This document shows, piece by piece, positions 51,073 through 60,309 of a stretch of DNA of 64,000 bases. Where the stretch lies: contig NZ_JALJZZ010000005.1 in NCBI RefSeq assembly GCF_024171565.1, positions 228,953 to 292,952 of the forward strand, written 5' to 3'. A program made the position numbers and the translations under genes. How positions within the stretch are numbered: the stretch's first letter is position 1; each line of letters starts with the position of its first letter. Under the pieces are notes generated by a model. That model was not told the origin of the DNA, did no database searches, and saw only the letters and a list, made by a program, of their open reading frames with translations. This stretch comes from Okibacterium sp. HSC-33S16. Its GTDB lineage: Bacteria; Actinomycetota; Actinomycetes; Actinomycetales; Microbacteriaceae.

Positions 51073-52472
51073 TGACTATTAACTTCCCCCCAACGTTCAT
51101 CTGGGGGTCGGCAACAGCTGCGGCCCAGGTCGAAGGCGCCGGCCACGAAGGCGGCAAAGAAGATTCAGTATGGGACGCGTTTGCTCGCGTCCCCGGGGCT
51201 ATCGCTCACGGCGACAACCTCGAGGTTGCCGTTGACCACTACCACCGCTACGCCGAAGACGTCGCGATCATGAAGCGAATCGGTCTGGACTCCTACCGGT
51301 TCTCCACCAGCTGGGCACGCGTGATCCCGGGCGACCGGGAGCCCAACCAGGAGGGTCTCGATTTCTACTCTCGCCTCGTTGACGAGCTGCTCGGCGCTGG
51401 CATCCTGCCGTGGCTGACCCTGTACCACTGGGACCTGCCGCAGGCCCTCGAGGAGAAGGGCGGCTGGGCCAACCGCGACACCGCACAGCGCTTCGCCGAC
51501 TACGCCGAGACCGTGTACGGCACCCTAGGCGACCGAGTGAAGAACTGGACGACGTTCAACGAACCGTTCTGCTCCTCTCTGCTCGGGTACGCGTCGGGCG
51601 TGCACGCCCCGGGTCGGCAGGACCCGCGCGACGCCGTCGCGGCGATCCACCACCAGCACCTGGCACACGGACTCGCCGTGAACCGGCTGCGCGACCTGGG
51701 CGCCGAGCAGATCGGCATCACGCTCAACCTCTCGAACGCCATCCCGCTCGATGCGAATGACCCCGTCGATGTCGAGGCCGCCCGCCGGTTCGACGTCCTG
51801 CAGAACCGGGTCTTCCTCGAGCCCATTGTCACCGGCGCCTACGCCGACGACACCCTGGGCGACCTCGAGCAGTTCGGACTCCGCGAGCTCATCCAGCCCG
51901 GCGACATGGAGACGATCGGAACGAAGATCGACTTCCTGGGCGTCAATCACTACCACGACGACCAGGTCTCAGGACACCCCGATGACTCCGGAACCGATGG
52001 CCACTCCGGCGCCACCGCGCGCGACATCAAGAGCTGCTGGATCGGCTCGGAGTACATCACCTTCCCGACCCGCAACCTTCCGCGGACGGCGATGAACTGG
52101 GAAGTGAACCCGTCCGGCCTGCACAAGCTGCTCGTTCGCCTCGGCCGCGAGTACCCGAACATGCCGCCGCTCTTTGTCACCGAGAACGGCTCGGCATACA
52201 TCGACGTCGTGTCCGAAGACGGCGCAGTGCACGATGCCGAGCGTACGAAGTACATCGTCGATCACGTCCAGGCTGTTTCCGACGCCATCGCCGACGGCGC
52301 TGACGTTCGCGGGTACTTCGTCTGGTCGCTGCTCGACAACTTCGAGTGGTCGTGGGGATACGACAAGCGATTCGGCATCGTTCGGGTCGACTACGACACC
52401 CAGGAACGCACGATCAAGGACTCCGGCCTGGCGTACTCGGAAATCATTGCGACCGCCAAATCAGGCGAATAG
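51072..52472 (+). CDS. bglC: GH1 beta-glucosidase
   Basis: 466 residues, cytoplasmic. The GH1 N-terminal signature FPPTFIWGSATAAAQVEGAGHEGGK, acid/base Glu in TTFNEP (about residue 162) and nucleophile Glu in VTENGSAY (about residue 371) are present. It should split imported cellobiose or aryl-beta-glucosides to glucose. Start ATG 51072 overlaps the permease stop. Phospho-beta-glucosidases are excluded by context, since the sugar enters by ABC transport without phosphorylation. Confidence 0.9.
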   Translation: MTINFPPTFIWGSATAAAQVEGAGHEGGKEDSVWDAFARVPGAIAHGDNLEVAVDHYHRYAEDVAIMKRIGLDSYRFSTSWARVIPGDREPNQEGLDFYSRLVDELLGAGILPWLTLYHWDLPQALEEKGGWANRDTAQRFADYAETVYGTLGDRVKNWTTFNEPFCSSLLGYASGVHAPGRQDPRDAVAAIHHQHLAHGLAVNRLRDLGAEQIGITLNLSNAIPLDANDPVDVEAARRFDVLQNRVFLEPIVTGAYADDTLGDLEQFGLRELIQPGDMETIGTKIDFLGVNHYHDDQVSGHPDDSGTDGHSGATARDIKSCWIGSEYITFPTRNLPRTAMNWEVNPSGLHKLLVRLGREYPNMPPLFVTENGSAYIDVVSEDGAVHDAERTKYIVDHVQAVSDAIADGADVRGYFVWSLLDNFEWSWGYDKRFGIVRVDYDTQERTIKDSGLAYSEIIATAKSGE

Positions 52473-52507
52473 AAGCATAGAGTGGGGTTCATTAAGGGGG
52501 TGATCGC

Positions 52508-53551
52508 ATGACGACGCAGGATTCTCTCTCTGCGCGCCCCGTGGCATCCGCTGGGCAATCACCGACATTGGAAATGGTGGCTGCACGTGCCGGTGTCTCG
52601 CGAGCGACGGTGTCCCGCGTCGTCAATGCGTCACCCAAAGTGACCCCGGAGGTTGTCGAGCTCGTACAGAGCGCGATCGCCGAACTCAACTACGTGCCGA
52701 ATCGGGCGGCGAGGTCACTGGCCAGTCGAAAGACCCAGGTCATTGCCCTCGTCGTTCCCGAATCGACAGCGAAGGTCTTTGACGACCCGTTCTTCGCAGC
52801 CGTCGTGCAAGGTGTTGCCCTGCACCTCGCCGACACCGACTACACGCTCAACCTGCTCATCGCGTCGGAAACGAAGTCGGACAAGACACGTCGGTACCTG
52901 CTCGGCGGCAACGTCGATGGTGCTCTCGTCGTCTCGCACCACTCCGGCGACCACTCCTACACGCGCCTCGGTTCCACGCTGCCGATCGTCTTTGGTGGGC
53001 GCCCCATCAACCCGGAGTCGGCCGAGGGCCACTACGTCGACGTCGACAACGTCGCGGGTGCCCGAGTGGCCACCGAGCGGCTCGTTGCACGTGGCTGCCG
53101 CTCGATCGCCACGATTGCCGGGCCACAGGACATGCCGCCGGGCATCGACCGGCTCGCCGGCTGGAAACAAGCCCTGGGCGCCGCAGGTCTCGACGATTCA
53201 CTCGTCGAATTCGGCGATTACTCCCCCGCAGACGGAGCCGCAGCCATGCGGCGACTACTCGCCCGCAAAGTGCCGATCGACGGACTCTTCGCGTTCTCCG
53301 ACCAGCTCGCCGCTGGCGCATACTCGGTCATCCGCGAAGCCGGTCTCTCCATCCCCGGCGACATCGCCGTTGTCGGATACGACGATGACCGCCACGCCGG
53401 CACTGTCGATCCGCCACTCACCACGGTCAACCAGGCGCCGGTCGCGATGGGCGCGAAGATGGCCGAGATCGTCGTTCGGCTCATCAACGGTGAAGAGGTC
53501 GAGACCGCCACGACCATGCCGACGCGCCTCGTTCTGCGCGAATCCGCCTAG
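52508..53551 (+). CDS. cebR: LacI-family regulator of the ceb operon
   Basis: 347 residues. The N-terminal HTH and hinge (TLEMVAARAGVSRATVSRVVNASPKVTPEVVELVQSAIAELNYVPNRAARSLASRKT, residues 18-74) precede the sugar-binding domain (DIAVVGYDDDRHAGTVDPPLTTVNQAP). GGGGG lies before the ATG. It is the last gene of the cluster; the two TGAGAGCGCTCTCA sites before cebE are its likely operators, released by cellobiose or a glucoside. Confidence 0.87.
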   Translation: MTTQDSLSARPVASAGQSPTLEMVAARAGVSRATVSRVVNASPKVTPEVVELVQSAIAELNYVPNRAARSLASRKTQVIALVVPESTAKVFDDPFFAAVVQGVALHLADTDYTLNLLIASETKSDKTRRYLLGGNVDGALVVSHHSGDHSYTRLGSTLPIVFGGRPINPESAEGHYVDVDNVAGARVATERLVARGCRSIATIAGPQDMPPGIDRLAGWKQALGAAGLDDSLVEFGDYSPADGAAAMRRLLARKVPIDGLFAFSDQLAAGAYSVIREAGLSIPGDIAVVGYDDDRHAGTVDPPLTTVNQAPVAMGAKMAEIVVRLINGEEVETATTMPTRLVLRESA

Positions 53552-53715
53552 CCGGTTCGCACCATCACGGTGGTCCTTCCCAGCCGCGGGGAGGACAATA
53601 GGGGAATACCCGAGCGCGAAAAGCGCTTGTCGAGAAGAGACGTCGACCGGCGTGCCCAGCGCGCAATCGTCGATGTGCTTGTTCCGTGCCCCGAAATCAA
53701 GATCGTGAGTTGTGC

Positions 53716-55026
53716 ATGTCCCACCCCGCAGGAACGACGGAGCTCACCGGCTCCCTCACCGATGACGAGGTGCTCGTCCTCCGTCGCGACTTCCCCGCGC
53801 TGAATCAGCAGGTACACGGCAACGACCTCGTCTACCTCGACTCCGGCGCCACGTCGCAGAAGCCGCTTCGCGTCCTTGACGCAGAGCGCTTGTTCTACGA
53901 ACACGACAACTCGGCGGTCCACCGTGGCGCACACACCCTCGCGGCCAATGCAACCGAACTGTTCGAAAACGCCCGCGCCACCGTGGCGCGGTTCGTCGGC
54001 GCCCGCGACAATGAGATCGTCTGGACCGCCAATGCCACCGAGGGCCTCAACCTGATCGCGTACGGATTCTCCAACGCCAGCCTCGGTCGAGGTGGAGCGG
54101 ATGCCACGCGGTTCGCTCTGCAGTCCGGTGACGAAATCCTGACAACAGAAGGCGAACACCACGCCAATCTCGTGCCCTGGCAGGAACTGGCGGCGCGCAC
54201 CGGCGCTACCCTGCGCTACATTCCGGTGAATGACGACGGCACCCTGCGCATGGACGAGGCCGAGCGACTCATCACCTCGCGCACCAAAATCGTCACATTC
54301 ACCCACGTCTCCAACGTCACCGGCGTGATCAACCCGGTGAAAACGCTCGTGCGCCTCGCCCACGCCGTCGGCGCATTCGTCGTCCTCGACGCCTGCCAGT
54401 CCGCACCGCACCGCACCCTGGACCTCGCGGCCCTCGACGTCGACTTCGCGGTCTCCTCCGGCCACAAGATGCTCGCCCCGACCGGGATCGGCGTGCTCTA
54501 CGGCCGCGCCGAACTCCTCGACGCGCTCCCCCCGTTCCTCACCGGCGGTTCGATGATCACCACAGTGACGATGGAGAGCTCGGGTTATCTGCCCGCGCCG
54601 CAGCGGTTCGAGGCCGGCACCCAGAAGGTCTCGCAGGCTATTGCCCTCGCGGCCGCTGTCGACTACCTCAGCTCGGTCGGAATGGACCGCATCGAACGCT
54701 GGGAATCCGAACTCGGCGCTCGACTGGTCGACGGCTTCGCGGCGATCCCCGGCGTCCGCGTGCTCGGCCCGGGGTCCGGCGTCCACCGGGCTGGTCTGGC
54801 CAGTGTCGACGTTGACGGAGTGCATGCCCACGATGTCGGACAGTTCCTCGACGATCGCGGCATTGCCGTCCGCGTCGGCCACCACTGCGCCCAACCGCTG
54901 CACCGGCGCTTCGGCGTAACGGCATCGACCCGCGCCAGCGCCTACCTGTACAACACCACGTCGGATGTCGACGCGGCGATCGACGCCATGGCTTCGGTGC
55001 GCTCGTTCTTCGGGGTCTCGTCATGA
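53716..55026 (+). CDS. sufS: Cysteine desulfurase (SufS type)
   Basis: 436 residues; a PLP enzyme that takes sulfur from cysteine for Fe-S assembly. Signatures: YLDSGATSQKPLRVLDA, HRGAHTLA, TEGEHHANLVPW, DACQSAPH, the PLP Lys in SSGHKMLAPTGIGVLYG, and the active Cys in RVGHHCAQPLHRRFG. ATG 53716 is chosen, though an in-frame GTG at 53686 could add ten residues. It overlaps sufU by 4 bp. sufBCD genes are not in this window. Confidence 0.92.
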   Translation: MSHPAGTTELTGSLTDDEVLVLRRDFPALNQQVHGNDLVYLDSGATSQKPLRVLDAERLFYEHDNSAVHRGAHTLAANATELFENARATVARFVGARDNEIVWTANATEGLNLIAYGFSNASLGRGGADATRFALQSGDEILTTEGEHHANLVPWQELAARTGATLRYIPVNDDGTLRMDEAERLITSRTKIVTFTHVSNVTGVINPVKTLVRLAHAVGAFVVLDACQSAPHRTLDLAALDVDFAVSSGHKMLAPTGIGVLYGRAELLDALPPFLTGGSMITTVTMESSGYLPAPQRFEAGTQKVSQAIALAAAVDYLSSVGMDRIERWESELGARLVDGFAAIPGVRVLGPGSGVHRAGLASVDVDGVHAHDVGQFLDDRGIAVRVGHHCAQPLHRRFGVTASTRASAYLYNTTSDVDAAIDAMASVRSFFGVSS

Positions 55027-55466
55027 CGTCGGGCGATCTCGCTGGCATGTACCAGCAGGTCATCCTCGAACACTCGCGTGAGAAGCACGGTTTCGGACTT
55101 CACAGCGAAGCGGATGCCTCCAGCCACCAGCTGAATCCCACCTGCGGCGACGAACTGACGATGCAGCTTCACCTCGACGGCGATGTCGTTCGGTCGATCT
55201 CTTGGGAAGGAGCGGGTTGTTCCATCTCGATGGCGTCGGCGTCGCTCCTGCACGATCTCGTTCCCGGTCTGACCATCGCGGAGCTGCACGCGCGCATCGG
55301 CTTGTTTCGTGAGCTGATGCATTCCAAGGGTGCCGGTGTCGACGACGACGAGCCACTCGGCGATGCCGTCGTGCTCGAGGGCGTCTCGAAGTACATGGCG
55401 CGTGTGAAGTGCGCCATGCTCGCGTGGGTGGCCCTCGAGGCCGACCTCGCCCAGCTCGCGAAATAG
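55023..55466 (+). CDS. sufU: SufU-type Fe-S assembly protein
   Basis: 147 residues. The three zinc-binding Cys are in NPTCGDE (C41), GCSISMAS (about C66) and RVKCAMLAW (about C127). SufU accepts persulfide from SufS by exchange of a zinc ligand and passes sulfur on. It is encoded directly after sufS with an ATGA overlap and probably forms a complex with it. Confidence 0.92.
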   Translation: MTSGDLAGMYQQVILEHSREKHGFGLHSEADASSHQLNPTCGDELTMQLHLDGDVVRSISWEGAGCSISMASASLLHDLVPGLTIAELHARIGLFRELMHSKGAGVDDDEPLGDAVVLEGVSKYMARVKCAMLAWVALEADLAQLAK

Positions 55467-55490
55467 CGGGAGCCAGGCGAGAACCTCGCG

Positions 55491-56417
55491 CTAAGCGAAG
55501 TGCGGAGTGACCTCAGCAGCCAGGAACTCGAGGTGCTCGAGGTCTGAAAGATCAAGGATCTGCAGGTAAACGGTCTCCACTCCATCGTTCTGCAGAGCGC
55601 CAAGCCGATCGATGATCTCGCTCGGGGTTCCGGCGAGTCCGTTGGTCCGCAGCTCGCCGGTCTCCCGTCCAATGGCGGCAGCGCGACGCTCGTACTCCGC
55701 CTCGGTGGAGCCCGCTGCGGTGACAAACGCGGCCGAGTAGGTCAGGTCATCGGGGTCGCGCTCAATCGCCTCGCATGCCCGGCGCACACCCTCAAACGTC
55801 GGTGCGATCTTCTCGAACGGCACGAACGGTGCGTTGAACTCGGTGGCGAATCGCGCAGCCATGGCCGGGGTGCGCTTCGGACCACCGCCTCCGACGATCA
55901 CCGGGACACGACTTTGAACAGGCTTCGGCAGCGCGGGCGAGTCGGTCAGCGAGTAGTGCTTCCCGTCGAAGGAATAGGTCTCGCCGACCGGCGTCTCGAA
56001 CAAGCCGGTGATGATCTCGAGCTGCTCCTCGAGCATGCCGAAACGCTTCGGCGGGAATGAAATTCCGTAAGCGGCATGTTCTTCCTCGTACCAGCCGGTG
56101 CCCAACCCAAGTTCCACACGACCATTCGACATCTGGTCGACCTGCGCGACCTGAATGGCAAGAATCCCGGGCACACGGTACGTGACACTGGAGACCAGGG
56201 TGCCGAGGCGGATGCGGGATGTCTCGCGCGCCAGCCCCGCCAAGGTGGTCCAGGCATCCGTGGGTCCCGGCATTCCGGAGAAGTGGTCACCCATTTTGAG
56301 GTAGTGGTCGCTCCGGAAGTAGGCGTCGAACCCGAGCCGCTCGGCCGCTTGGGCAATGGCCAGCTGGTCGTCGTAGGTTGCGCCCTGCTGGGGTTCGGTG
56401 AAGATGCGGAATTTCAC
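55491..56417 (-). CDS. LLM-class F420-dependent oxidoreductase
   Basis: 308 residues of the luciferase-like TIM barrel (LAIAQAAERLGFDAYFRSDHYLKM, RIRLGTLVSSVTYRVPGILAIQVAQVDQMSNGRVELGLGTGW). The SDHYLKM segment and TYRVPG (cis-peptide region) are typical of F420-dependent members. The reaction is unknown. It begins with a GTG overlapping the DNA methyltransferase stop (GTGA), the last gene of a three-gene minus operon. Confidence 0.87.
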   Translation of the reverse strand: MKFRIFTEPQQGATYDDQLAIAQAAERLGFDAYFRSDHYLKMGDHFSGMPGPTDAWTTLAGLARETSRIRLGTLVSSVTYRVPGILAIQVAQVDQMSNGRVELGLGTGWYEEEHAAYGISFPPKRFGMLEEQLEIITGLFETPVGETYSFDGKHYSLTDSPALPKPVQSRVPVIVGGGGPKRTPAMAARFATEFNAPFVPFEKIAPTFEGVRRACEAIERDPDDLTYSAAFVTAAGSTEAEYERRAAAIGRETGELRTNGLAGTPSEIIDRLGALQNDGVETVYLQILDLSDLEHLEFLAAEVTPHFA

Positions 56418-57583
56418 GCCTGTCCTTTCTGTTGGTCGAGTGTTCGCCAGTCCACGTCCACGGCGGCGAGCCGTGAACGCATGACGGCGATGGCTTCAGG
56501 ATTCTGGTCCATCAGGATGAAGCGCCGGCCGAGGGCGCTGGCCACAGCACCCGTCGTGCCGCTCCCCGCGAAAAAGTCGAGAACCACATCTCCTTCCCGG
56601 CTCGATGCCTGGATGATGCGGCGCAGGATGCCCACCGGTTTCTGAGTGGGGTACCCCGTCTTCTCCTTGCCGGTAGGCGAGACGATGGTGTGCCACCAGA
56701 CGTCGGTCGGCAGCTTGCCGCGCTCCACTTTCTCGGGAGTGACGAGGCCAGGGGCCATGTACGGTTCACGGTCGACGGCGTCTGAGTTGAAGTAGTACGT
56801 CTTCGGGTTCTTCACGTAGACGAGGATGGTGTCGTGCTTGGTCGGCCACTTACTCTTCGACTTGGCGCCGTAGTCATATGCCCAAATCAGTTCGTTGAGA
56901 AAACAGTCGCGCCCGAAGATCGCGTCGAGTAGTACCTTGGCGTAGTGCGCCTCGCGGTAGTCGAGATGCAGGTAGAGCGTGCCGTCGTCGGCGAGCAACC
57001 GCCACGCTTCGAGAAGCCGGGGTTCGAGAAACGTCCAGTAGTCGTCAAAGGTGTCGTCGTATCGCCGCAATTCTCCGCGAATCCGCTCATAACTCTGGCC
57101 CTTAAAACCGGTGCTGCCGCCCTCGGCGACTCGAACGCTCGACGTGACGTGACGCTGCTGTTCCCGCCCGGTATTGAAGGGCGGATCGATGTAGATGAGG
57201 GTGACGGATGCGTCGGGCAGCGTGGGCAGGAGAGCCAGGTTGTCACCCTCAAGAACCACGTTCGCCGTGCGGGGCTCTTCGTCGTCGACCACGATGCTGA
57301 CGGTGCCACCGAAAATACTTTCCGAATCAGGCATACCACCGGGCACTGGAGCGGGTGCCGGGATGTGCGATTGCCGGTCGCGCTCGACCTGGACCTGATG
57401 ACGCATGGGCGCGAAAATCTCGTCACCCACGCCGGCGATGCCGGCGATCCCGCCAGTCAGGGTACCGCTCGGTCGCTGTCGTTTCGGTGACCGGGGGTGA
57501 TATCCCTCGGGCAACTGCTCGTTCGGAAGGAATCCGGTCGACGGTATTGCATCGGCGCCCGGCTCGTCGGTAGGAGACGTCAC
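56414..57583 (-). CDS. Beta-class DNA (N4/N6) methyltransferase, orphan
   Basis: 389 residues. Motif IV is DPPFNTG (about residues 133-139) and motif I follows late in FFAGSGTTGAVASALGRRFILMDQNPEA (about residues 345-372), the order of beta-class enzymes; TRKY-like TQKPVGILRRII is also present. The first 90 residues are unusual, hydrophilic and without a known domain. No restriction endonuclease gene is adjacent. GTG start overlapping lplA (GTGA). Target sequence unknown. Confidence 0.88.
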   Translation of the reverse strand: MTSPTDEPGADAIPSTGFLPNEQLPEGYHPRSPKRQRPSGTLTGGIAGIAGVGDEIFAPMRHQVQVERDRQSHIPAPAPVPGGMPDSESIFGGTVSIVVDDEEPRTANVVLEGDNLALLPTLPDASVTLIYIDPPFNTGREQQRHVTSSVRVAEGGSTGFKGQSYERIRGELRRYDDTFDDYWTFLEPRLLEAWRLLADDGTLYLHLDYREAHYAKVLLDAIFGRDCFLNELIWAYDYGAKSKSKWPTKHDTILVYVKNPKTYYFNSDAVDREPYMAPGLVTPEKVERGKLPTDVWWHTIVSPTGKEKTGYPTQKPVGILRRIIQASSREGDVVLDFFAGSGTTGAVASALGRRFILMDQNPEAIAVMRSRLAAVDVDWRTLDQQKGQA

Positions 57584-58629
57584 GGAACCCGATTCAGCCA
57601 GGCGTCGGTCGAGAACTTCGACGCGACGGCAGCCTCGGCAGCGGCATATTCCTCGGGCGTTATGTCGCCGGGAACCGCGTCGGTGAGACTCACGAACGTG
57701 GCCTTCATGCGCTCGATGATCTCGGCGCGGCTGAGTCCGGTCTGGCTCCGCAACGGGTCGACCCGCTTCGCGGCCGACGTTGTTCCTTTGTCGCTGAGCT
57801 TCTCGCGGCCGATGCGCAGGACCTGCGCCATGAGTTCACCGTCCATGTCGTAGCTCATAGTCACGTGGTGGAGCACCGCGCCGTTGCCCAGCCGCTTTTG
57901 GGCGGCACCGCCGATCTTCCCGGCCGGGCTCGTGATGTCGTTGAGCGGCTGGTAGGTGGCTTCGATGCCGAGCGACCGCAGTGCGGTGAGCACCCAGTCG
58001 TCGAGGTACGCGTAACTGTCGGCGAATGTCATGCCTTTGACAAGCTCGGCGGGCACGTAAAGCGAGTATGTGATGATCTGGCCCTTGCCCATGAGCATGG
58101 CACCGCCACCCGTGATCCGGCGAACCACCTCGAAGCCGTGTGCTTTCGCCTGCTCGAGGTCGACTTCGTTCTTCACCGACTGGAAGCTCCCCAGCACGAC
58201 CGCTGACTCGTCCCACTCCCAGATGCGCAGGGTGGGGCCGCGGCGGCCGGCTCCGACTTCAGCGGTGAGGACCTCGTCAAGCGCGAGGTGCATGCGCGGG
58301 GATACCGATTTGGCGTGAATGAGTTGCCAGGAGAAATCACGCCAGTCAGCCGCGCCGGAGAGCGACCGGCGTATCGCGGTTGCGATCGATTCGGGGCTGA
58401 AACCGAGCAGGGTCGTTCCTTCGGGAAGCCCGCGGCGGATGGCGGCGGCCAGCGCCGTGGCATCCGTTTCTGCCGGAAGTCCGTTCACGGCACGATCGAT
58501 GTCTTCGAGCGCGCTGTCAGGTTCAAGAAAGAAGTCACCGGCCAGTCGAAAGTTTGAGATGAGACCATCGTCGACATCGAGGTCGACGACAACAAGCTTG
58601 CCGCCGGGAACCTTGTACTCACCATGCAT
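57580..58629 (-). CDS. Lipoate-protein ligase family, domains in permuted order
   Basis: 349 residues. Residues 1-90 look like the small accessory domain that is C-terminal in E. coli LplA (GKLVVVDLDVDDGLISNFRLAGDFFLEP), whereas the biotin/lipoate ligase core follows (VVRRITGGGAMLMGKGQIITYSLYVP, SPAGKIGGAAQKRL with the ligase Lys). Ligates lipoate or octanoate to E2 and GcvH proteins. The -10 box TAGGCT 6 nt before the ATG points to a leaderless mRNA. Head gene of the lplA-methyltransferase-LLM operon. Confidence 0.87.
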   Translation of the reverse strand: MHGEYKVPGGKLVVVDLDVDDGLISNFRLAGDFFLEPDSALEDIDRAVNGLPAETDATALAAAIRRGLPEGTTLLGFSPESIATAIRRSLSGAADWRDFSWQLIHAKSVSPRMHLALDEVLTAEVGAGRRGPTLRIWEWDESAVVLGSFQSVKNEVDLEQAKAHGFEVVRRITGGGAMLMGKGQIITYSLYVPAELVKGMTFADSYAYLDDWVLTALRSLGIEATYQPLNDITSPAGKIGGAAQKRLGNGAVLHHVTMSYDMDGELMAQVLRIGREKLSDKGTTSAAKRVDPLRSQTGLSRAEIIERMKATFVSLTDAVPGDITPEEYAAAEAAVASKFSTDAWLNRVP

Positions 58630-58704
58630 ATGTCCAGCCTAGTCTTGGCCGGTCATGCCCGCCGGGGACAGAATGATTTGACCACGAGGCGCACAATGGA
58701 AGCT

Positions 58705-59328
58705 ATGACTACTCTGTTTTTGGCCCGCCATGGCGAGACCGTGTGGCACGCGGATCACCGGTACGCCGGCATCGCCGACGTCGAACTGAACGAGAACGGG
58801 CTCCGTGAGGCCGAAGCGCTGGCCCTGTGGGCCAAGGACGCTCGACTCGACGCGATCTATTCGTCAACGCTGAGCCGCGCCGTCCTCACGGCGGAGCCGA
58901 GCGCCCGGGCGACGGGGAAGACCGTTGAGACTGACCCGGACCTGATGGAGGTTGCCTTTGGCGTCGGCGAGGGGAAGACGCTTGATGAACTGCGTCCCGA
59001 GTACGCCGCCGAGGTTGACGCATTTGTGGCGACGCCTGCTGAGTCGGTCCTGCCCGGTGGCGAGAAAGGCCTCAACGGCATCGTCCGTTATCTGCGGGCG
59101 TTCGACCGGATCGAAGCCGCATACCCGACCGGGCGCGTGCTCATCACGTGCCACGGAACGGCCCTGCGCCTGACCCTGTGCGCGCTGCTCGGCATCGATC
59201 CGAACCGGTACCGCGACCTCATGCCGGTCGTGCAGAACTGCGCGGTCACCGCGCTCGATTACACGGCAGGCGCCGCACGGCTCTACGCGTTCAACGTGCC
59301 CGCCGACGCGGCAGCGCACCGGTACTAA
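58705..59328 (+). CDS. Histidine phosphatase family protein
   Basis: 207 residues. The RHG motif LFLARHGETVWHADHRY (about residues 3-19, nucleophile His) opens the domain; the second catalytic His is in LITCHGTALR. A phosphoglycerate-mutase-like or general phosphatase; substrate unknown. Starts 58696 and 58705 are both possible; CACAAT 7 nt before 58705 suggests a leaderless start. Divergent from lplA-like gene. Confidence 0.87.
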   Translation: MTTLFLARHGETVWHADHRYAGIADVELNENGLREAEALALWAKDARLDAIYSSTLSRAVLTAEPSARATGKTVETDPDLMEVAFGVGEGKTLDELRPEYAAEVDAFVATPAESVLPGGEKGLNGIVRYLRAFDRIEAAYPTGRVLITCHGTALRLTLCALLGIDPNRYRDLMPVVQNCAVTALDYTAGAARLYAFNVPADAAAHRY

Positions 59329-59338
59329 CCTCACGCGG

Positions 59339-60214
59339 TCAGCGCCCACTGTGCGCGTGGGCGTCGAGCCACTGCACCAGGTCGCCGATGATCTCGTCCC
59401 GATTCGTCTCGTTGTAGATCTCGTGCCGCGCGCCCGGGTAGATCTTGAGCGTGACGTCACTGAGCTTCGCCCGCTTCACGTAGGCGTTGCGCAGAAGGGT
59501 AAGGCCTCGGGTGCCGCCGAATGGGTCATCGGATCCGCCCTGAATCAGCATCGGGGTGTCACGCGGCATCTTTCTCGGCGGACGCCCGAGGTACACGAGT
59601 GCCTGCACCGTATTCCACGCCGGGGTCACACCGATATCGAAGTTCAACTCGTCGGCGGTGAACGCCGCCCACACGGCCTCGTCCCGGCTGAGCCACTCAA
59701 GCCCGGTTGCAGTCGGTGACTTCCACCTGCGGTTGTAGTTGCCAGCACCGACGATGCCCAGCACTGCCAGCGACGTCCCGGAGAGGACGACGGCGTCGTA
59801 CAGCGGTGTCCGGTTGACGATCTTCTGACCCATCATTGAACCCCAGCTGTGCGCGAGCAGTACGAGCGGCAGTGCGGGATTTTCTTCACGAATTCGTTCG
59901 CCAACGACCTGAACCGCATCGGTCGCCGCGCGAGTCGGTCGTTCGCCGAGCTTGCCCACCCCGAGGTGACTCGCACCGGTCTGGCCGTGACCTCGGTGGT
60001 CATCTGCGGCAACCGTGTAGCCCGCGGCATTAAGCTCCCGAGCCAGCGGCGCGTAGCGACGAGCATGCTCCCCTACCCCGTGGCTCACGTGGATGACCGC
60101 CTTCGGATTCGGGACGGCCCAGACGTAGTAGTAGATGGTGACCCCATCGGCGTCGACTACCGTCCGTGTTTCCGGCGCCGAAGCATCCGTTTGCCTGCCA
60201 TCATCGTTGACCAT
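59339..60214 (-). CDS. Alpha/beta-hydrolase (monoacylglycerol-lipase-like)
   Basis: 291 residues of the serine aminopeptidase S33/Hydrolase_4 family: VIHVSHGVGEHARRYAPLARELNAAGYTVAADDHRGHGQTG, nucleophile elbow LLAHSWGSMMGQ and late catalytic His in GARHEIYNE. ATG 60214 is chosen: TAGGGT lies 6 nt before it (leaderless type), while the ATG at 60220 would overlap the -10 box. Acts on monoacylglycerol or lysophospholipid by family analogy. Divergent from the MarR-MFS pair with about 90 bp between. Confidence 0.85.
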   Translation of the reverse strand: MVNDDGRQTDASAPETRTVVDADGVTIYYYVWAVPNPKAVIHVSHGVGEHARRYAPLARELNAAGYTVAADDHRGHGQTGASHLGVGKLGERPTRAATDAVQVVGERIREENPALPLVLLAHSWGSMMGQKIVNRTPLYDAVVLSGTSLAVLGIVGAGNYNRRWKSPTATGLEWLSRDEAVWAAFTADELNFDIGVTPAWNTVQALVYLGRPPRKMPRDTPMLIQGGSDDPFGGTRGLTLLRNAYVKRAKLSDVTLKIYPGARHEIYNETNRDEIIGDLVQWLDAHAHSGR

Positions 60215-60253
60215 GCCCATACCCTAGCGGGGTCGCAGCGGGTGCATCGTTCA

Positions 60254-60309
60254 TTAGCAGAGCTAAGAAGTTCTTTACCTATGCTAACTATTTTGCTATA
60301 CTGTTTCTT
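60254..60309 (+). promoter_or_regulatory. Promoter and palindrome of the MarR-MFS operon
   Basis: TTTACC (60274-60279), 17 nt, TATACT (60297-60302), then 7 nt to GTG 60310: a leaderless mRNA. TTAGC-AGA-GCTAA (60254-60266) and further GCTA half-sites (60283, 60295) flank and overlap the promoter, fitting MarR autoregulation. Confidence 0.7.

Noticed and set aside
53548..54903. Minus-strand open frame of 451 codons
   Set aside because: Mirror of sufS in high-GC DNA; no domain signatures.
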